64,000 bases of DNA from Sapria himalayana (GCA_029783825.1 JAREIK010000500.1:1281001-1345000), one strand, 5' to 3'. Counted from the first letter of the stretch, positions 50,564-62,092 are shown. Made by a program: numbers and translations. Notes: generated by a model from the letters alone, not told the origin.

Positions 50564-50803
50564 AATTCTATAGTTGCTATAGAAACTGAAACAAAAAATA
50601 TAAAAAAATAACTATTTTGCTTCCAGTTTTGATTCAGTTCCCGCAAAAACATTGAAATATAAAACAACAAAATAAAAATCAAATTTACTCAAGCAAACAA
50701 CTATATATATACAATATTTATATATTAAAAACATCAAGATAAAATAAAAAATTAAAATCCAAAATCAAAGTTTACGAAATTGAAAAAAATGTGTGTAATA
50801 TAC
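50564..50803 (-). other. 3' untranslated region of CACTA-B second gene
   Basis: AT-rich stretch between the B stop codon at 50804 and the central subterminal block. It is not obviously alignable with the A equivalent at 49781-49985. Confidence 0.4.
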
Positions 50804-52620
50804 TCAATCATCCAACCTAGTTTCATAATCATTATGCTCCGACATTTCTAGTCCATACGATGAGATGTCAGGTACTGGGGTAGAGTTGTCTATTGTTGCT
50901 AGTCATGATGTGGTTGCTGCAGGTGCTGCTGTAGGTGATGAAGTATATGATGTAGCTGGAGCATTACGCTGAACTATCCAAGGTAGATCATCAAGGTTGA
51001 ACTGTATTCCTCCCTCTTGAAACTTCTTTGTAAGCTAGTCAAAACACATATGCAACTCATCCCTATCATCCTCATAGTCGCCCATGCATTGCTTGGTATC
51101 GGCCAACTGAAACTATATCAAATTTTGCATCTAATCTTTTAATTCCTCCAACTTCGAGAACAAATTCGAAACTAGTCCTGAAAATTCAACTTCATTTTCT
51201 GGTCATCTATGCAAGTAGAATGATGATGTCGACGAACCAATACCATAGATGGGCATCTTCTCCTTGTCATCAGCAGCCACATACCAAAATTGATTCGCAT
51301 CAACTGGTGGAGCTGATGAATGAGAACTACATATTACACCATCACATGAACTTGAAGTAGACCAGGGATACGCTTGAGTCGCAGCAGCTAACAATTCCTC
51401 ATATCTCGCCTAAATAAAAATGTATGAAAAGTATTTCAGTTTATATTCAAACAAAAAAAATTAATTTTTTTTATTTCAACATACATTTGCTACACGAGAT
51501 CTCTGATCAACAAAAGTTTGATCATCATGAGCATTCGTGTGCGTGTATCTAAATAAGCGAGGAGCACTGGTCTTTTTACCCTCCTTGCGTGTCTATAATT
51601 ACCCATAATACATACATTAATTATATTGAAAAAAAAAATTTTATAAGAAATGAAATTTAGGCATGATTGAACATAATTCTCAAAGTAATAAACATAAAAA
51701 AAAAATTAGAAATAATACCGATGATCGTTCTTGCTCACACATAGAGCGAGATCCACAAGTGATTTAGACATGCCACTACCCTCCACAACCCGCTCTGAGT
51801 GCTGATTACCACTCTGTTTATCACACCTCTTTTTATAATCTGGATCTTCCCATCTGCTCCACCACTCCTCCAAAATATGATCTGAGACACTTGAATCTTT
51901 TTCTTTCTTCTTCATCCATTTATCTTTGATTTCGTGCTCTTTATACCGACTAGTAGCATTTTTTATAGAACACACTTTTGATCACCTCCTTTGGTTGTGT
52001 CCACCTGTAAACTTTCTGCAATTATAAATAAACAATTTTTAATCAGCGAACAAAAGAATAAATAAAAAAAATAAAAATTTTTATGTAGTAATATTTACCT
52101 TAAATTCTTTCCAAATCATCAATTGGTCTTTATGTGTGAGTGACTTCCAATTATGTCCATTAGGTTTAAAGGACTTCCTAAAAATCATCCTCAGAACCCT
52201 ATAAAGGGAACCAGACGGCTCTAACTTCGTCATGTAACAAAAAATTTATTAGCAAGTAAGAAATAAATTAATAAATAATATGTTAAGTTTTATATCTTAT
52301 GGATTATCAATTGCCAGATCAAAATGAGCAATAGCGAGAGTCTCGTCTGTAGGATGCTCTGAGGAAGACTCTCCAACATCTCCATCCTCTCCCTCATCTC
52401 CCTCCCATGTCTCTTGATCATTTATAAATCTCAAGACCATTATGTGGATTAGTCTGCTAATGCTACTATTGTGGTACATTCAGAACCCTCTCTATCTGTT
52501 GTGGCGTCTCATTCACCCATGACTCTCTACTTGTTTTAGGCATACCTGAGGCCATGCTGCCTATACGATAACTAGTACGACATTACAATGTGCTTTCTCT
52601 ACCTTGTCCACATGCCATAC
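50804..52620 (-). pseudogene. CACTA-B second gene (Transposase_24-like, degenerate)
   Basis: Homologous along its length to A's second gene. The 5' exon at about 52620-52310 contains the acidic EGDEGEDGDVGESSSEHP, but the donor that is GTAAG in A is ATAAG here. Further exons at about 52200-52100 and 51975-51706 read SRYKEHEIKDKWMKKKEKDS and EEWWSRWEDPDYKKRCDKQS, then GNQHSERVVEGSGMSKS. An exon near 51600-51480 carries the PRLFRYTHTNAHDDQTFVDQ block, uninterrupted where A was hit by C. The C-terminal exon (51410-50804) has PPVDANQFWYVAADDKEKMP and ends RLDD stop. Stops and the lost donor make a functional product unlikely. Confidence 0.8.
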
Positions 52621-52692
52621 CTGTAAAAAACACATAAGTCAATGAAAATAAACAAAAATGATTAATAATTAAAATAACATAAAACTCACTGT

Positions 52693-55600
52693 CTACTCAT
52701 TCTCATCAGAATCATCCAAATCTGGTTCATCATCTTCTTCAGATGTAGTAATATCATTTTCAAATTCCTCTTCATTACTCGTTACTTCCTCATAATCAAT
52801 TAAATTTTCATCAACATCTACACCCCCACTTGTATCCATCTCAGAAAATGCGACTAAAAGGATATCTTCGTCCCCTACCATAGCTTCGATTATAATATCA
52901 TTGTCATCATTTTAAAAAGATGGTTCTATGAAATTAGTACTTAGTGATACGAGGATGTCAATTTGAGCCCTTGCTTTTATCTTGCACACAACTTTCTAAT
53001 CCTTTCTAAGACCAATCCGACCCGGATATTCACAATAATAAACCTGTGATGCTTGTATTACTAAGAAAAAATGTTCATATTTGTTGAATCATTTTTTATC
53101 AGGCACATCGACAAGTTTATATCGAAGATGGACAACAATACCAACATGTGGCGTTAGATCAAACCATTCACATTTGAATAACACAGTTTTTTAACAGGGA
53201 GCACTTCAAATTCTAACTCAATTACTTTGACTAGAGTCCCATAATAGTCATATTCGGTTTCATTGTATATGAATCCTTTAATATACAAACCCATATTCTC
53301 TATTGCCCAGTAGCTACCATATGACTAAGTGTGAAATTTAAAACCATTCACATAGTAACTATTGTACGTTTTAACCTCTCTCGGGGGACCTCATGCTATA
53401 CTTCAAAGATAATGATCAGAAATTTTATTTTCACACTTATGAACTTGTAATCAAAATTAAATGGATTGTTTAGATTACAATTATAATTTTTTATTAGGAT
53501 AATACAATTATTTTGTGATTTTCATTATAAGTAAACATATGTATTTTTCAAAAAATGATGGAAATTCTTTCTTCGTCACGACATTAATTGATTCTTCATT
53601 CATGTTTGGAAACTCTTTACATTTATTTGTAACAAAAACACTAAAAAAACTAGCTTCGTAAGCCAAGTGCACTGAAAGATGTTACATTGAGTCAAAAAAA
53701 CTAGGAGGAAAGATTTTCTCAAGATTGCATAAGATAACTGGAATTTGTTCGTCTAGATTCCTCGACTCCTCATCAATCAATGAAGAAGAAGTTAGTTGCT
53801 TGAAGAATACATAAATCTTAGTTATCAGCTCCCATATTCTACTAGGAAATTATTCTTGAAGAGCAATTGGTAATAACCTTTGCATAAATACGTAATAATC
53901 ATGACTCTTCATGCCAAATATCTTAAGTTTGTTCGCATCCACACATCTCCCTAGATTAGAAGCATACCCATCTGGAAATCTAAGTTTTTTTCCCCACTCC
54001 AATACAACATTCTTCTGTAATTTATTTGGAACAAATGGCACATCATGGTATTTATTGGTGATAAGATATTTTGCAAATTGAGGATGACGATAATATTTAT
54101 TCAACTCATCTCTTGACTTGTAAGTATCCTTAGTTTTCGCTGGAATGTTAAACACTGTATTAAAAATATTATTAAACACATTTTTCTCGATATGCATAAT
54201 ATCAAGAGTGTACCTAAGCAAGTGTTCATGCCAGTAGGGAAAATCTCAAAAAAAATACTTCTCTTATTCAACCCACAATTTTTAGATATAGCTACATTCA
54301 TAATCTTAGCATCAACATCTATCACCTTCCTCAACCCTCTGTTATTCAATTCCTATAGAATATCATCCCCAAATCTAACCCCTGAGATTTGTTTAGTAAC
54401 TTTTCTATTCTTAATGAAGTCTTTGGTGTTACGTCGATACGGATAATTAATAGGCAAAAACTTTCGATAGTTGTCAAACAATGACTGTTTTCCACTCTTA
54501 ATTAATCTAAAAGTATCAGAATCTTCCATACAATGCGAACATGACAACATACTAGTTGTACTCTACCTAGACATTATTAAATACGCTAGAAAGTCATTTA
54601 TGGTCTACATGAGGGCAACACGCATCTGAAAATTTTGTCGTTTGGAAATATCATAAGTTTGAACCCCAACATTCCAAAGACTATTCAACTCTGCTATCAA
54701 TGGTTGCAAGAAAACATCTATCTTCCCCTTTGGATTTGTAGGCCCCAGCACTAACATAGTCAAAAACATAAATTTCTTTTTCATACATAAGTCTGGAGGC
54801 AAATTATACGAGGTCACCACCACACACCACAAAGAATATTGCTGTCCAGATTGACCAAACTGCTGAAAACCATCAGCAAATAAACTCAGCCTAATATTTT
54901 TAACTTCAGAAGAAAAATCATGAAAATACTCATCAAAATATTTCCAAGCAGGATCATCAGAAGGGTGACATATCTTATTGCCCTCTATATGATGCTCTGA
55001 ATGTCACCTCATTTCATTAGCTATTGTAGTTGATGCATACAATTTCTACAAACTATGTGTTAATGAAAAATAGTGCATCTTCTTATATGGAACCTACAAC
55101 TTACATATATACAATCTATTTCCAGAACCCCTAACCTTTTGCTTGTACTGAGCTTGCCCACATATGTTACCACTATTATGGTTACTGTCATCACCTCAGT
55201 ATATCATATAGTTGTTCACACAATAATGAATGACCTGTATGGGTAATCCCAACCCTTTAACTAACTTCTTCGTGCTATAAAAATCCAATGGCATCAGAGT
55301 ATCTTTTGGCAACAATTCTTGAATATATTTAAACATATCATTAAACCATGCATACGAACACATGTGTCTGCACTTTATTTCTAACATTCTCACGGTTGCA
55401 AAAAGTTGAGTATGCTTAGAATTTTTCTCATATACAAGTTTGTCTCCGGCTCGAATCATGTCATAGAAATTCCTTGCCTCGACATTGGGTTCCTCATTTG
55501 GGTTGAATTCAAGGCCCGCATCATCAAAAACCATTTTATGATATGTAGTGTGATTAATTCGAGACCATCTGATCAGTTTCACTTACTGACACCCATACTG

Positions 55601-55889
55601 AACTCGAACACATCTAGTGGACTTGCTTCTCACCATAGTATATCAAAACATAGTAATTTGTCACCAAACCATTTCTATATAAATGCATCTTCATAGTCTC
55701 AACATTCAAAAAATTTTTATTCTGACATTTAACTAGAGTGCAAGGACACCTTATATCTGTACCACCATTCACACACTCAGGATGTCTTTGAGCAAACTCA
55801 ATAAATTCATCAACTTTATCCCCCCATTCATTAGAGAATATTCCATTCACTATTTGACCCTTGTATATCCATTCACGATCGTCTTCCAT
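52693..55889 (-). pseudogene. CACTA-B TNP2-type transposase (degenerate)
   Basis: The ATG at 55889 follows an acceptor (AACTAG|TT) and reads MEDDREWIYKGQIVNGIF. Transpos_assoc ends in a stop at 55614, where A reads on. Then Transposase_21 fragments (RAGDKLVYEKNSKHTQ, PPDLCMKKKFMFLTMLVLGP, KRQNFQMRVALM, LDIMHIEKNVFNN) and the first part of DUF4218 (FMQRLLPIALQE, IFPPSFFDSM). The second part of DUF4218 is missing: after LAYEA near 53655 the sequence jumps to what matches A near 29150, a deletion of about 0.5 kb relative to A. DUF4216 at about 53400-53060 (VNGFKFHT, YGTLVKVIELEFE) and the acidic tail (DITTSEEDDEPDLDDSDENE) end at 52693. Numerous stops. Confidence 0.9.
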
Positions 55890-55904
55890 AACTAGTTAAA
55901 AAAA

Positions 55905-57116
55905 TTATTTTATTTAACAAAAACAATTATCTTTAATTATAGTTATATATAATTATATAGACATTTATTTAGATATACAACTATTTAAAATTAATTATAC
56001 ACATATAGTTTAAAATAATGTTGTATGTTGTTATACATGTAATTATAAATATAGTTACACGTGGTTATACAGTCACACATATAGCTAAACAAATATTTAT
56101 ACATGTAGGTTTATATATTTGTTAATTTAATTTTATATATTTATACATATAGTTATGTATAGGTATAGATATAGTAAAATACTTTTTTATATATTACTAT
56201 ATACAAATATATATTAAATATAAGCGGTAAATTTAATATTTATATATTATTATGAATAAAACTTTTAAAGTTATACACATAGTAAGATACAATTATTTAT
56301 AGTTATACATTATTTTACTTATAATATTTATAGTTATAAATAGTTATATATAATTAAATAAATAGTTATATATATATATATTTATACAAGTAGTGATAAG
56401 TAGTTATACATAAATATATACAACGTTATAAACAAATATTTTAATTTAATTATATGAATACATATATGTATATATAGTTACAAAATATAGTTATATTTAA
56501 TTATATAAAGTGTTACATATTTATACAAATATTTATATATAGTTATACAAATATAGTTATAAATATATATGTAGTTAAAGATATTATTATATTTAACATT
56601 TATAAACGTATACATTTAGTAAAATATAATTATATATAGTTATATATTAGTATACATAGAGTATATTTTTTAAGAAATATAGTTATACATTATTATATAG
56701 TTACAATTTAGTTATATAAAGTTATAAATATAATTATAAAAGTAGTTAACTTTATTATAAATATAGTTATACATACTTTTATATAAAATGTCATATGATT
56801 ATATAATTAAACACGTGTATCAATATAATATTTGTGAGTAAAATATTTTTATAAATGTTACTTAAATATTATTATATTTATATGTAACACTTTTATAAAT
56901 AATATATAGTATATATATCACATTTATATAAACACTATAAATATTCTATATTTATATAAAAAATAATATGTAATAAAAATATTTACAAAATTATATAATC
57001 ATTTAATATTACATAATTGTTATATAAAAAATATATAAATGGATAGTTTAATGTAAATTTTGTATAGATATTTATATACATTAATACATAAGTATGAATA
57101 TTTATATATAACATTA

Positions 57117-57147
<31 letters not shown>

Positions 57148-57200
57148 TTATAATGTAATACGTTTATATATATATTAAAGTATAGACATTTATACATAAT
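55905..57200. repeat. AGTTATA-type AT-rich array in CACTA-B leader
   Basis: Degenerate TATAGTTATA repeats with the landmark GTTACACGTGGTTATACAGT near 56053. The surrounding 300-400 bp match the array in C at 42300-42600 and 42950-43200 in order (GTTGTATGTTGTTATACATG, AATATAGTTACA, GGTATAGATATAGTAAAATA). A (TG)n microsatellite is at 57116-57143. It lies in the leader intron of B. Confidence 0.75.
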
Positions 57201-57661
57201 ATCATTCGATTATATAAATGTATAAAAGTTTATATATACTGTTATAGAAATCTAAGATTAACATAAATTAAAAGTGTGATTTAACATAAATTATAATATA
57301 TATTAAAAGTATAGACATCTATACATAATGTCTTATGATTGTATAAATACAAACCATTAACATTAAAATTATTCAGATGCAAACATAATGTGCAATTGAA
57401 ATCAAAATCACTAAAAACCTAAAAATATAAACCTTAGATGAACAAATTTTAAAAAATAAAAAAGTATAGTTTAATTAATTGTGTCGAGTCAAAATAATGT
57501 TAGGTTAAATGAAAGCAAAGCAAAAATTAAGAAATTAGGAGGAGAAAATAAACCAAATACCCTAATATACTGAAAAATGAAATTCTGAAAATCTATATAT
57601 AATTCAAAGAGACATAGATGTGTATAAGCAATTTAAAGAAGAAGAACAAAGAAAAACTTAC
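57201..57661 (-). other. Rest of CACTA-B leader intron
   Basis: AT-rich sequence between the array and the leader exon; no gene recognised. Confidence 0.4.
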
Positions 57662-57775
57662 CTCGATTCAGAAGAAATATCAAAATTTTTGCATTTTCAT
57701 GCTTACAATTGGCTATGATTCGGAAAATCGATGGAGTTGCGAGGAATTAGGGTTAAATGACTTAGCAAATAATTT
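57662..57775 (-). promoter_or_regulatory. Probable 5' leader exon of CACTA-B
   Basis: A less AT-rich patch (minus strand: AACCCTAATTCCTCGCAACT, TTCTTCTGAATCGAG) ending in a consensus donor CGAG|GTAAGT at 57662. With the acceptor before the ATG at 55889 this gives a leader intron of about 1.8 kb. A counterpart exists in C at 46572-46700. Confidence 0.5.
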
Positions 57776-57804
57776 TCAATTCAAAAAATTAAAATAATGA
57801 ATCC

Positions 57805-58247
57805 AAAATTATGGTTGGTAAATGGTCGGTGAGAAAAAATCTATAAGTATCTAGAAGTCCACTTTACCGACCAATTTTAATAATAATATATTTTTGGTCA
57901 TTAAATAATCGGTAATTAGTTGGTAATTTCTATTAGCCACCCCCATCCTAATTTACCGACCACTTTTCGACCAAGAACATATAGTCGGTAGATATGGTCG
58001 GCATTCAGTCGTGAAATGGTCAGTAATTACCGACTTAAATATTCGATTAGAAGTTTAGTCGATAATTATGATGTTATAAATATATATCTGGTTGGTAATT
58101 ATAGTCAGTATTTTGTCATAAATTTGAGCGATAAAATTTTTTTTTGATACCCTTTTTTGGTCTCTAACTGGTCATTTTTTGGTCAGCAATACTAATCAAA
58201 TTTTTTGGTCGGTATTTTAATCGGTATTATCATATTTTTTAGTAGTG
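57805..58247 (-). repeat. 5' terminal and subterminal repeats of CACTA-B
   Basis: Repeated TTACCGACCA / TTGGTCGGTAA motifs (GGTAAATGGTCGGTGAG, TTTACCGACCACTTTTCGACC, GTCAGTAATTACCGACTT) up to the tip TTTTTTAGTAGTG. Confidence 0.88.
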
Positions 58248-58375
58248 TAATTACCAACTAGGAAAATTGCGACTAAATAAATTGGTTCAGTAAATGGTCG
58301 GTAATAGGTTTACCGACCAAAAAATACTATTTACCGACCAAAAAATTGGTCGGTAATTCGGTGATTTTAGTAGTG
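58248..58375 (+). repeat. 3' terminal 128 bp of CACTA-A
   Basis: Outside B's tip: TTTACCGACC and ATTGGTCGGTAATT motifs, and the 3'-type tip GGTGATTTTAGTAGTG followed by the duplicated ACT. It differs from the 5'-type ends at 17457 and 58247, supporting the polarity given to A. Confidence 0.88.
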
Positions 58376-58378
58376 ACT

Positions 58379-58738
58379 CCTCTAAAGAAGATATTTGATT
58401 TGGAGGGGCTGACACATAGCCCATAAGAAGAAGTGAGTTCCTTCAATGTATTGAGGATGATATTGATAGAGGAGGAATCTCTTTTTTTAGAAGATTATTA
58501 AATCATATGCATACAAATGTTATGTGATTTTTAAAGCTAAGATCTGGGATGAAAGGGGAACCCATCAGAATTTGCAGCCTTGGTCAGTAATCTAGATAGG
58601 TATTCTATACAAATAGTGAACATATAAGGAGATAGAAGATCTCATTGTCTTAGTCCTCTTTCTCCTTTGAAGAATCCGTGAAGTTCTCCTTCCATTTATG
58701 GAGATGGAAAAGGACATAGTGGATACACATTCATAGAT
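58379..58738 (-). pseudogene. LINE ORF2 reverse transcriptase core, upstream half
   Basis: Minus-strand frame: HGFFKGERGLRQ*DLLSPYM (cf. FF...RGLRQGDPLSPYLF), then FTICIEYLSRLLTKAANS, then FHPRS, then a damaged region where the FADD box is expected (ICMHMI**S), then INIILNTLKELTSSYGLCVS and PSKSNIFFRGV, which runs in frame into 17456 across the CACTA insertion. LINE similarity stops at about 58738, so the element is 5' truncated there, as LINE copies often are. Confidence 0.88.
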
Positions 58739-61080
58739 AATATTTATGAATTTTAAGATTTTGAACCAACTAATCTAACTAGTTGGTGGGATTGTGCGAT
58801 CCAAACCAAAAACTAGAAGGACATCAAATTGGTTTTAAACTACCCATATTGGTGGTTAGACTAGTGAATCAATTGACCTAGGTACCTAGGAAACTAATGT
58901 TTAACTGACCTTTATTTGAATCAAAATAATTTCATCTTGACTATTTTGGTGTCAATTGATTTATTCACGTATCTCATTGTTGAAATTTGATCTTTAAATA
59001 TCTCGGTGAGCTGGATCACATTGATGCTCATACAAAATATGCATCAAAGCTAGTATTTTGTGTTATACAAATATTCCTTTATTAAGTTATTAGGAAAAAA
59101 AATGATGCTAGATTCTCCAACTTTGATGTAACTCACTTTTCTATCACATTCAATACATCCATAAATCTTATTGATCATAAACATAATATATAGATTTTGG
59201 TGACCAACAAGTTTTTATAGATTTATGTTATTTTTGAGAATATAAAAGTATAGTTGTAGTTTCTATCATCTATGATTACAAAACCTTAAAACAATTGTGT
59301 GGTAATTGTGAATATTATGATTCAACCTTGTGCCCATATTGTGTATAGTTGAATGTGATAAGAGATCATTAAATGGTATGTGAGTATTATCATATGTATA
59401 GAGTTCTTTTGGACATCAAAGAGATTAACTATAACAAAAGACTACAATCCTTATACAAATATTATAAAGGCAATATTTGTGTATGAAATCATAGGTTATT
59501 AGAGGTGCCGTGCATATTATTGATCAAAGAGTAATGAAAGACAAACACGAAGTCATAAAAGAAATAATATTTTTTCATGATCTATTGAAAGAATTTGGAA
59601 GAGAAAATGCTTTTTCTTCAAGTCATGTACATGGAGTGGGTAAAAGAATTATTTATGAATATATTTTCTAACTCATAATTTTTATTACCTACTATTCAAT
59701 ATTAGTCTTTTACTAACATGCTTTAGCAGATAGATGAATGGTAGAGGATTTGTTGATATGGTGCACCAAATTTGTAAATATGAGTAATCCAAATTTAGAA
59801 ACAAATTTCATCATCTTTTTGATGTGAGATGAAAAGGAATTAATTCATGTTTAATACATACATTCCAATAAGAGAAAAAGATTGGAACATTAATGACTTA
59901 ATAATCTCATAACACTTAATAATTTGTAACTAAAAAAAATCAACATCGATACTTTTTTTTATTATTTTAAATATATATTTGTGTTTGATAAATATTAACA
60001 AATGAGTTAAAAACAAGAAAACAATGTTCAAGCACTAGTACTAAAATTAGTTCTTTTTAACCTGATGTTTCCTCGAGTTTGATTGTCATCCCGAATAGTT
60101 ACCAAATCTTTGAGATAAAATCAAGACTATCCCTATCCCCATGTTCAGAAGTGTAGCCCAATAATCATATTCACACCTCAATAAAATGCACATTCAACAT
60201 CCTCACCAATTGACTATTGTGTCATGGGTAATACTCAAATTAGTTAGTAGTAAAAAATGTGAAGTACATTTTCAATTATAATAATTATATCCTTTAATTC
60301 AATCACCAGGTAAGACCGAGTCTGATGGAGGTTGGAACTGAACCCACGACATTACTATCTTGAGTCATTCTCTACCAATCAAACTTGCCCATTATCTAGA
60401 CTAACAATAATTTATTTTTAATATATTTTCTTTCTTTTTGTTGGTGATGGTGGTGATATAAAGCAATGATACTATAGAAAGGGTTCACGTAGAAAATTTT
60501 GGTGTTTCAACTCTATATATTAACAAAAAAATCTAAGTATTATAATTGATATTTATAATGAATATGATGTTTTAGATCTTTATATGATAAATAATATATT
60601 AATAATTTCATATGATAACTCGAATTTGATTATTACAAGTTTGATAATTTATTGTTCATTTGTGGGTATAGGATATTAATGTTTTGATAAATATTACATT
60701 GATTTACATGGTGATTTGTACAAGTAAATAAAGGTGAGAAAAAAAAATCCAACATGAAAAAGAATTTATCATTTTTATTTTCTATAATTAATTTTATCTT
60801 TAACAATATATAAATTTTAGGGAAATTTATGTTTAAGGGGCCCAAAATAAAAATGTTTATGTTTTTGTTTTTTTAAATATACTCCTAAACAAAAAATATT
60901 TATGCATTGGGGCCAAAACAAAATGAAAACCCAAATTTGCCCCCCTAATTTTTCATTCTAAAATAAAGATTCAAATTAATTCTTAAACTTTAAAAATTAA
61001 TCCTATGGTGAGCCTCAAATCCAAGTCTTGAATACTATTTTCGTATTTAAAACTATCCAATTAATGACATCAAATTAATT
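58739..61080. other. AT-rich intergenic DNA
   Basis: No gene. Around 58760-58920 is a stretch with repeated CTAACTAGTTGGTGG / GACCTAGGTACCTAGG motifs resembling an old dispersed repeat. 60830-60930 has a GGGGCCCAAAATAAAAATG fragment like other MITE-type scraps in the window. The open frame at 60633-60845 has no domain. Confidence 0.4.
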
Positions 61081-61528
61081 TTTAAGTAAAAGAAAATCTA
61101 TAAATATAAATATATACTCTAACATATTTAAATATATAAACTCATAAATATATTTAAATATATAAATATATGAACATATTTAAATATATAGACACACGAA
61201 CATATTTAAATAAATATTATATATATATATATATCAATATATGAGCATATTTAAATATATCAATATATAAATATATGTATATATATTTATATATTTGGCT
61301 ATATATATATACATATTTATTTATATATGTATAGATATTTAATATATGTATAGGTATATACATACATACATACATATATGTATGTGTGTGTGTGTGTGTG
61401 TGTATATGCATATTTATATTTATATATAGATATAAAAATATAAATATAAATATAAATATATGGATAGTATATAGATATACATCTATATAACTATCCATAT
61501 ATAAATATATAAATAAATAAATAAATAA

Positions 61529-61571
<43 letters not shown>
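61081..61571. repeat. TA / TTTAAATA / TG simple-repeat tract
   Basis: Arrays of CATATTTAAATATATA, (ATAC)n, (TG)n at about 61381-61402 and 61546-61571, and (AAAT)n near 61510. The open frame at 61217-61498 (minus) is translated repeat. Confidence 0.85.
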
Positions 61572-61573
<2 letters not shown>

Positions 61574-62092
61574 GATTGGGTTAGACGTGAAAAAAACCTT
61601 TAGGACTCGGGTTTTAATCTTATCATTGCTTTAAATTTAAAATTTATAAATTATTTTAAAAATTGCTCAATTTTTATTTAAAAACGGAAATTGAGTGCTA
61701 AATTGGATTTCTGATTTTTTTGGTCCCACAATTAAAAGATTGAAACAGAACGAAATTATTTTCGTTTTGAATCTACTAAATATATTTTTTCTTAAATTTT
61801 ATATTTACTGCACTACTATTTCGGCTCAATTTGACCATGGTTTGACCATCATTCCCACCCGTAAATCGTGATGTAATTTTGTAGGTTCAATGACGATTCG
61901 GTTGTGAAAATGTGTAACCCTCACTTATCTAGTTCATAAGTTTGATTGGATTTTGCCCCCTCTGAGAACTCTTTGCCAAGGGACAGCTGCTCAAGAGTAA
62001 TATTTGTGTATCCCCATGCTTGTTCTCTTTTTCTAGCGCCTCCCTAGTCCCCCCCAAATCTCCTTAGCGCAAAACAAACTAATTTCTCAGAC
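61572..62092 (+). promoter_or_regulatory. Upstream region and 5' leader of the SmG gene
   Basis: Composition shifts to much less AT-rich from about 61840, with CT-rich leader sequence (TTGTTCTCTTTTTCTAGCGC, CCTCCCTAGTCCCCCCC) just before the ATG at 62093. No clear TATA box was identified. This is the only stretch in the window that looks like the front of an ordinary housekeeping gene. Confidence 0.45.

Larger units (their letters stand above)
50564..58247 (-). mobile_element. CACTA-B: inverted second copy of the A family
   Basis: The right tip (its 5' end) is ATATTTTTTAGTAGTG, ending at 58247. Read inwards it matches the 5' end of A for about 150 bp. Its genes are on the minus strand and are homologous to A's throughout. 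The left boundary is uncertain: the gene homology ends near 50790 and the subterminal motifs begin at 50563. Because A's own 3' tip follows 128 bp beyond 58247, B is best read as a separate element that inserted in inverted orientation into A's 3' subterminal region. The expected 3 bp duplication (TAA at 58248-58250) could not be matched at the left edge. Confidence 0.8.
17457..58375 (+). mobile_element. CACTA-A: 40.9 kb composite En/Spm-type transposon
   Basis: The left end is CACTACTAAAAATAAC at 17457. The right end is GGTGATTTTAGTAGTG, ending at 58375. The 3 bp flanks are ACT at 17454-17456 and ACT at 58376-58378, the duplication size expected for CACTA elements. Removing A and one ACT copy restores a continuous LINE RT frame across the join (FFRGV followed by KKYTKDEI), which is strong evidence that the whole block arose from one insertion. 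Subterminal repeats carry TTACCGACCA / TGGTCGGTAA. A holds two further CACTA elements: C at 31424-48777 and B at about 50564-58247. Without them A would be about 16 kb. Its genes are on the plus strand and are pseudogenes. Confidence 0.92.

Noticed and set aside
17457..58375. A single giant transposon with duplicated genes
   Set aside because: Internal tips at 31424, 48777 and 58247 and the AAA duplication around C show separate nested elements.
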